Part shown: piece by piece, positions 7,026 through 10,038 of the stretch
Layout: each line of letters opens with the position of its first letter
Numbering within the stretch: position 1 is the stretch's first letter
Source: Sphaerochaeta sp.
Lineage (GTDB): Bacteria > Spirochaetota > Spirochaetia > Sphaerochaetales > Sphaerochaetaceae
DNA: 10,038 nucleotides
Assembly: GCA_003446545.1 (NCBI GenBank)
Contig: DMAO01000299.1
Location: 1 to 10,038 of the forward strand
Reading direction: 5' to 3'
The notes under the pieces: generated by a model
The model's database searches: none
Told to the model about the DNA's origin: nothing
What the model saw: only the letters and a program-made list of their open reading frames with translations
Made by a program: the position numbers and the translations under genes

Positions 7026-8336
7026 ATGCAGAAAGTGCCTACGTTCAGCAAGGGTGGTGTACATCCTGGCGACCAGAAGGTATTCAGTTGTTCGAAGCCT
7101 ATAGAACGACTGCCTGTGCCCACTGAGTTGCTGGTCTCTTTATCACAGCACCTTGGTGCACCGGCAAAAGCCCTTAAAGCAAAAGGGGATACTGTCATAC
7201 GCGGGGAGAAGATTGGGGAGGCTTCCGGTTTCATCAGTGCTGATGTGCACTCTCCGGTTAGCGGAACCATCAAGGAAATCCGAAAAGTCACCCTAGCCAA
7301 CAGCATCAATTGTGATGCTTTCGTCATTATCCCTGACACAGTGCAGGATGGCGATCCCACTGAAAAGTTTGAATGGGAATCCCAAGAGAAGAGTGATCTT
7401 CTCAAACAGGTCAAGGATTTTGGTATCGTTGGGCTGGGTGGGGCCACCTTCCCTTCCCATGTGAAGTTCTCCATCCCAGCCGGTAAGAGTGCCGATGCCT
7501 TCGTGGTCAATGGGGTAGAGTGTGAACCCTATCTCACCACTGACTACCGTATCATGCTTGAGAAGGGGGACGAGGTGCTCATAGGTGCCATGATTGGGTC
7601 CAAGATCATCGGAGCCAAACGGACCATTGTCGGCATTGAGATGAACAAGGTCGATTGCATCGAACATCTCTCTTCCCTAGCCAAGGAGAAAGGCTATCCC
7701 ATTGAGATTATCGGCCTGAAGGTGAAATACCCACAAGGCGATGAGAAGCAACTGTTGAAGGCGACCATACATAAGGAAATCCCTTCAGGGAAGCTTCCTT
7801 TGGATATTGGAGCTGTTGTTGCCAACGTCGGCACCTGTCATGCCCTGTATGAGGCCATTGTCCTTCACAAGAGCCTGTATGAGAGGGTCATCAGCATAAC
7901 TGGCGAGTGTATCAAAGAGCCCAAGAACGTACTTGCTCCGATTGGAACCAAGTTCAGTGACCTTCTCTCTTTTTGTGGCGGGTTCTCTGATGAACCTGGA
8001 AAGCTGGTAAGCGGAGGCCCGATGATGGGGTTTTCCTTCTTTGATGCGGATACCCCCATGGTAAAGGGATCGAGCGGTTTGCTTGCCCTTCCTGCACAGA
8101 AGAAGGTGAAACGTTCTCCCTGCATAAACTGCGGACGTTGTGTGGCAGCCTGTCCCATCGGCCTGATGCCTTCGCACCTGTATCGGTACATCACTAATGG
8201 CGAGTATGAAGAAGCCATGCAACATAGCCTCATGGACTGCAAAGAGTGTGGCTGTTGTTCCTATGTCTGTCCAGCCCATCTTCCGCTGGTGCATGGGATG
8301 AAGACCGGAAAGAAGTTGGGGAGAAAGAAAAAATGA
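7026..8336 (+). CDS. rnfC: Rnf complex subunit RnfC (NADH-interacting, 4Fe-4S)
   Basis: A 436-aa peripheral cytoplasmic subunit of the ferredoxin:NAD+ oxidoreductase (Rnf), expected to bind NAD(H) and pass electrons to and from the membrane part. Visible features are the N-terminal FSKGGVHP, a lipoyl-like barrel region (about 30-100), the nucleotide/FMN-type loop GLGGATFP (136-143), NGVECEPY (162-169), an SLBB-like stretch after the YPQGDEKQL segment, and two ferredoxin-type clusters. The clusters are Cys366/369/372 with Cys376-Pro, and Cys405/408/411 with Cys415-Pro. The protein ends soon after the second cluster, without the long Ala/Lys-rich tail of enterobacterial RnfC. The start ATG has AAGGAG (7012-7017) at 8-nt spacing. 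It is the first gene of the operon; its TGA overlaps the rnfD ATG. Confidence 0.96.
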   Translation: MQKVPTFSKGGVHPGDQKVFSCSKPIERLPVPTELLVSLSQHLGAPAKALKAKGDTVIRGEKIGEASGFISADVHSPVSGTIKEIRKVTLANSINCDAFVIIPDTVQDGDPTEKFEWESQEKSDLLKQVKDFGIVGLGGATFPSHVKFSIPAGKSADAFVVNGVECEPYLTTDYRIMLEKGDEVLIGAMIGSKIIGAKRTIVGIEMNKVDCIEHLSSLAKEKGYPIEIIGLKVKYPQGDEKQLLKATIHKEIPSGKLPLDIGAVVANVGTCHALYEAIVLHKSLYERVISITGECIKEPKNVLAPIGTKFSDLLSFCGGFSDEPGKLVSGGPMMGFSFFDADTPMVKGSSGLLALPAQKKVKRSPCINCGRCVAACPIGLMPSHLYRYITNGEYEEAMQHSLMDCKECGCCSYVCPAHLPLVHGMKTGKKLGRKKK

Positions 8337-9427
8337 ACAAACCCTCTTTGACTGTATCCTCTTCGCCGCATATCCATGCGAAAGAGCATACAGCATCTAT
8401 AATGTGGAGCGTCTCACTGGCACTCGCACCTGCTACCTTGTGGGGCCTCTATGCCTTTGGGCTCAGAAGCCTACTTGTGCTTGGTGTCTCCATCGTCACG
8501 GCAGTGCTTTGCGAGTACCTGCTGGGAAGGTTTGCCAAGGAATCCACCCTTTGGGATGGTTCTGCATTTCTCACTGGCTTGCTGGTGGGTATGAATATGA
8601 GCCCTACGGTACCGCTCTACATCCCGTTTGTAGCGAGTGCTTTTGCAATTTTTGTTGCAAAATGGGTGTTTGGAGGACTGGGAGCCAACTGGATTAATCC
8701 AGCTCTTGCCGGCAGGGTGTTTGTGTTCTTCTCATTCACCACACCGATGAGCACCTACAAGCTACCCAGGACACTCGCCTCCTTAGCCCCTGACGCCCTC
8801 AGTTCTGCAACCCCTCTTTCCTTTACTAAGACTGCCATTTCTTCTGGTCAGCTTGGACTCGGTCCCAATGCCTTGCTCGCACAGGGCGGGTATCCTTCCA
8901 CAGGCATTGCCCAGAGCATCGCTTCGTTCACCGGAATCTCTCCCTATTCGATCGACACCTTCCTAGGGAATGTCGGGGGGTGTATTGGAGAGGTAAGTTC
9001 CCTGTTGCTGTTGGTAGGTGGAATCTACTTGCTTATCCGAAAGATCATAACCTGGCATGTTCCTCTTACTTACCTTGGTAGTGTAGGCCTTCTCAGTTGG
9101 ATCTTTGGAGGGCTACCCTCAGGGCTTGGTCTGTTTGCAGGTTCGTTCTTTTCAACGATGTTCACCGGAGGTCTGATGCTGGGAGCCCTGTTTATGGCTA
9201 CAGACTATGTGACCTCCCCGATAACCCATAAGGGGCAGATGATTTTTGGCCTCGGCTGTGGATTCTTTACCTTTCTCTTCAGGTATTTTGGGAGCATGCC
9301 GGAAGCGGTCTCCGTATCCATCCTTCTGATGAATATTGTCACACCGACCATTGACCGCTACATTGTCCCCCGAAAGTTTGGTGATACGAAAGAGTATCGC
9401 AAACAGCTGAAGGAGGCAAAGGTATGA
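8333..9427 (+). CDS. rnfD: Rnf complex membrane subunit RnfD
   Basis: A 364-aa integral inner-membrane subunit related to NqrB that carries covalent FMN and is thought to take part in ion translocation. It has many hydrophobic segments, among them residues about 24-62, 94-112, 222-236, 245-270 and 303-320. Family landmarks are SPHIHAKEHT near the N terminus, the loop GANWINPALAGR (117-128) and ATDYVTSP (289-296). The flavin-attachment site reads DALSSATPL, acceptor Thr160, with Ser where the common SGAT has Gly. The ATG overlaps the rnfC stop (ATGA) and has GGAG 9 nt upstream. The frame is open further back to 8246, but that part lies over rnfC and lacks RnfD features. The next junction, with rnfG, is also ATGA. 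Confidence 0.95.
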   Translation: MNKPSLTVSSSPHIHAKEHTASIMWSVSLALAPATLWGLYAFGLRSLLVLGVSIVTAVLCEYLLGRFAKESTLWDGSAFLTGLLVGMNMSPTVPLYIPFVASAFAIFVAKWVFGGLGANWINPALAGRVFVFFSFTTPMSTYKLPRTLASLAPDALSSATPLSFTKTAISSGQLGLGPNALLAQGGYPSTGIAQSIASFTGISPYSIDTFLGNVGGCIGEVSSLLLLVGGIYLLIRKIITWHVPLTYLGSVGLLSWIFGGLPSGLGLFAGSFFSTMFTGGLMLGALFMATDYVTSPITHKGQMIFGLGCGFFTFLFRYFGSMPEAVSVSILLMNIVTPTIDRYIVPRKFGDTKEYRKQLKEAKV

Positions 9428-9981
9428 AAAAGCACCTTAAGTATGCATCCATCCTTCTTTCCATCTGTGCTGTCTGTGCCTTTACCCTCGGGTGGGCCAA
9501 CTCCATCACAGCGCCGGTGATTGTCAGGCAGGAACTGGAAAAAAAGATGATGGCACTCGAAGCGGTCAGCAACGGATGGACCATCGGCGAGCAGGTCGAA
9601 ACAGAGGGTGTCCCTTTTGTCATGTACAGTATCCCCCTTTTCCAGGAGAGTGAGAAACGTGGGTATATTGTAGGCCTCAAGGGTGCGGGCTATGGTGGGG
9701 AGATGACCCTGGTAGCCTCCTATACCACCGAAGGCGAGATGCTCTTTGCCAAGATGCTCACTAACAGTGAGACTCCTGGGCTAGGCAAGAAAAGTGAAAA
9801 GGAAGGGTATATGGACAAGTTCAAGGGAACCGGTTCTACCAAGGCGGTACCCACAACCAAGAATATGCTCGGCTCTTCAGAGGCCGCATCAGTAAGTGGC
9901 TCTTCTGTTACCTTCATGGCCATTGGTAAGGCCATACAAGGTGGGAGTGCCTACGTGAAGACTCTGGGAGGACAAAAATGA
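9424..9981 (+). CDS. rnfG: Rnf complex subunit RnfG (FMN-binding)
   Basis: A 185-aa subunit related to NqrC, anchored by one N-terminal membrane helix (about 8-26, after a KKHLK start), with the rest on the outer face of the membrane, where it normally carries covalently bound FMN. Family landmarks are GAGYGGEMTLVA (87-98) and the strong signature SETPGLGKK (115-123). The flavin-attachment region near the C terminus reads SVSGSSVTFMAI, so the usual SGAT is SGSS and the residue in the acceptor position is Ser161 rather than Thr. ApbE-type flavin transferases are known to use Thr or Ser in this motif, but the Ala-to-Ser change beside it is less usual. The start has a near-perfect AGGAGG (9411-9416) at 7 nt and overlaps the rnfD stop; its own TGA overlaps the rnfE ATG. 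Confidence 0.93.
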   Translation: MKKHLKYASILLSICAVCAFTLGWANSITAPVIVRQELEKKMMALEAVSNGWTIGEQVETEGVPFVMYSIPLFQESEKRGYIVGLKGAGYGGEMTLVASYTTEGEMLFAKMLTNSETPGLGKKSEKEGYMDKFKGTGSTKAVPTTKNMLGSSEAASVSGSSVTFMAIGKAIQGGSAYVKTLGGQK

Positions 9982-10038
9982 AAAATTCACATATGAAGGA
10001 GTTGACCAAAGGCTTCTTTGAACAGAACCCAGTGTTTG
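9978..10038 (+). CDS. rnfE: Rnf complex membrane subunit RnfE, 3'-truncated by window edge
   Basis: Only the first 20 codons are present. They read MKNSHMKELTKGFFEQNPVF, which fits the family's N-terminal pattern (a helix with LTKG-[FL]-[WF]-x-x-NPVF preceding the first membrane helix). The ATG overlaps the rnfG TGA (ATGA) and has GGAGG (9967-9971) 6 nt upstream. RnfE is a multi-helix membrane subunit related to NqrD. RnfA has a related fold, but position after rnfG and the NPVF pattern favour RnfE. rnfA and rnfB probably follow outside the window. Confidence 0.85.
   Translation, partial: MKNSHMKELTKGFFEQNPVF

Noticed and set aside
7785..7802. Short palindromes CCCTTCAGGG and GGAAGCTTCC in rnfC
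   Set aside because: They are short, in the middle of a coding region, and have no T tract or promoter context.
8246..8332. N-terminal extension of rnfD by 29 residues
   Set aside because: The extension overlaps the RnfC second iron-sulphur motif and its residues do not resemble RnfD. The ATG at 8333 has a ribosome site and the operon's typical ATGA overlap.
7785..8396. 203-codon frame on the - strand opposite rnfC
   Set aside because: It overlaps RnfC iron-sulphur motifs that are certain on the + strand. Its protein is Cys/His-rich without a domain, and it crosses the rnfC/rnfD junction.

Overview
The window most likely comes from a spirochaete chromosome, probably a free-living fermentative lineage such as Sphaerochaeta or a relative. 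This is inferred from the form of the PcnB-type nucleotidyltransferase, a compact HrpA-like DEAH helicase of about 840 residues, a HisS of the 'RFDLTVPFAR' type, and an anaerobe-type rnfCDGE operon. No 16S rRNA or other decisive marker is present. Coding density is very high and there is no intergenic stretch over about 115 bp. No mobile elements, CRISPR arrays, rRNA or tRNA genes were found.

Left part (1-4706): the 3' portion of aroB (3-dehydroquinate synthase, + strand, entering from outside the window) runs tail-to-tail into a leftward hisS-hrpA pair. The two stop codons are 1 bp apart. The best terminator candidate for each direction lies inside or at the end of the opposing gene: a perfect 10-bp hairpin plus T tract inside hrpA for aroB, and a weaker hairpin plus T6 at the end of aroB for hrpA. 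hisS and hrpA are translationally coupled: the hisS TGA overlaps a TTG start of hrpA.

Middle (4707-6979): a 114-bp divergent promoter region separates hisS from pcnB (+), a poly(A) polymerase/CCA-adding-type nucleotidyltransferase with a very basic, low-complexity C-terminal tail. pcnB meets a leftward gene tail-to-tail with both TAG stops packed into one CTAG. That gene joins an N-terminal P-loop NTPase module to a C-terminal Asp23/DUF322-like domain. It is the least characterised gene here and the best candidate for new biology.

Right part (6980-10038): divergent from the P-loop/Asp23 gene is an rnf operon: rnfC, rnfD, rnfG and the first codons of rnfE, with rnfA and rnfB expected beyond the edge. 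Every junction is an ATGA stop/start overlap with its own Shine-Dalgarno sequence, as expected for stoichiometric assembly of a membrane complex. Rnf couples electron transfer between reduced ferredoxin and NAD+ to Na+ or H+ pumping. The FMN-attachment motifs of RnfD (SSAT) and RnfG (SGSS) depart from the usual SGAT.

Functionally, the window combines RNA and translation functions (HisS, HrpA, PcnB), aromatic biosynthesis (AroB), redox bioenergetics (Rnf) and one uncharacterised NTPase.
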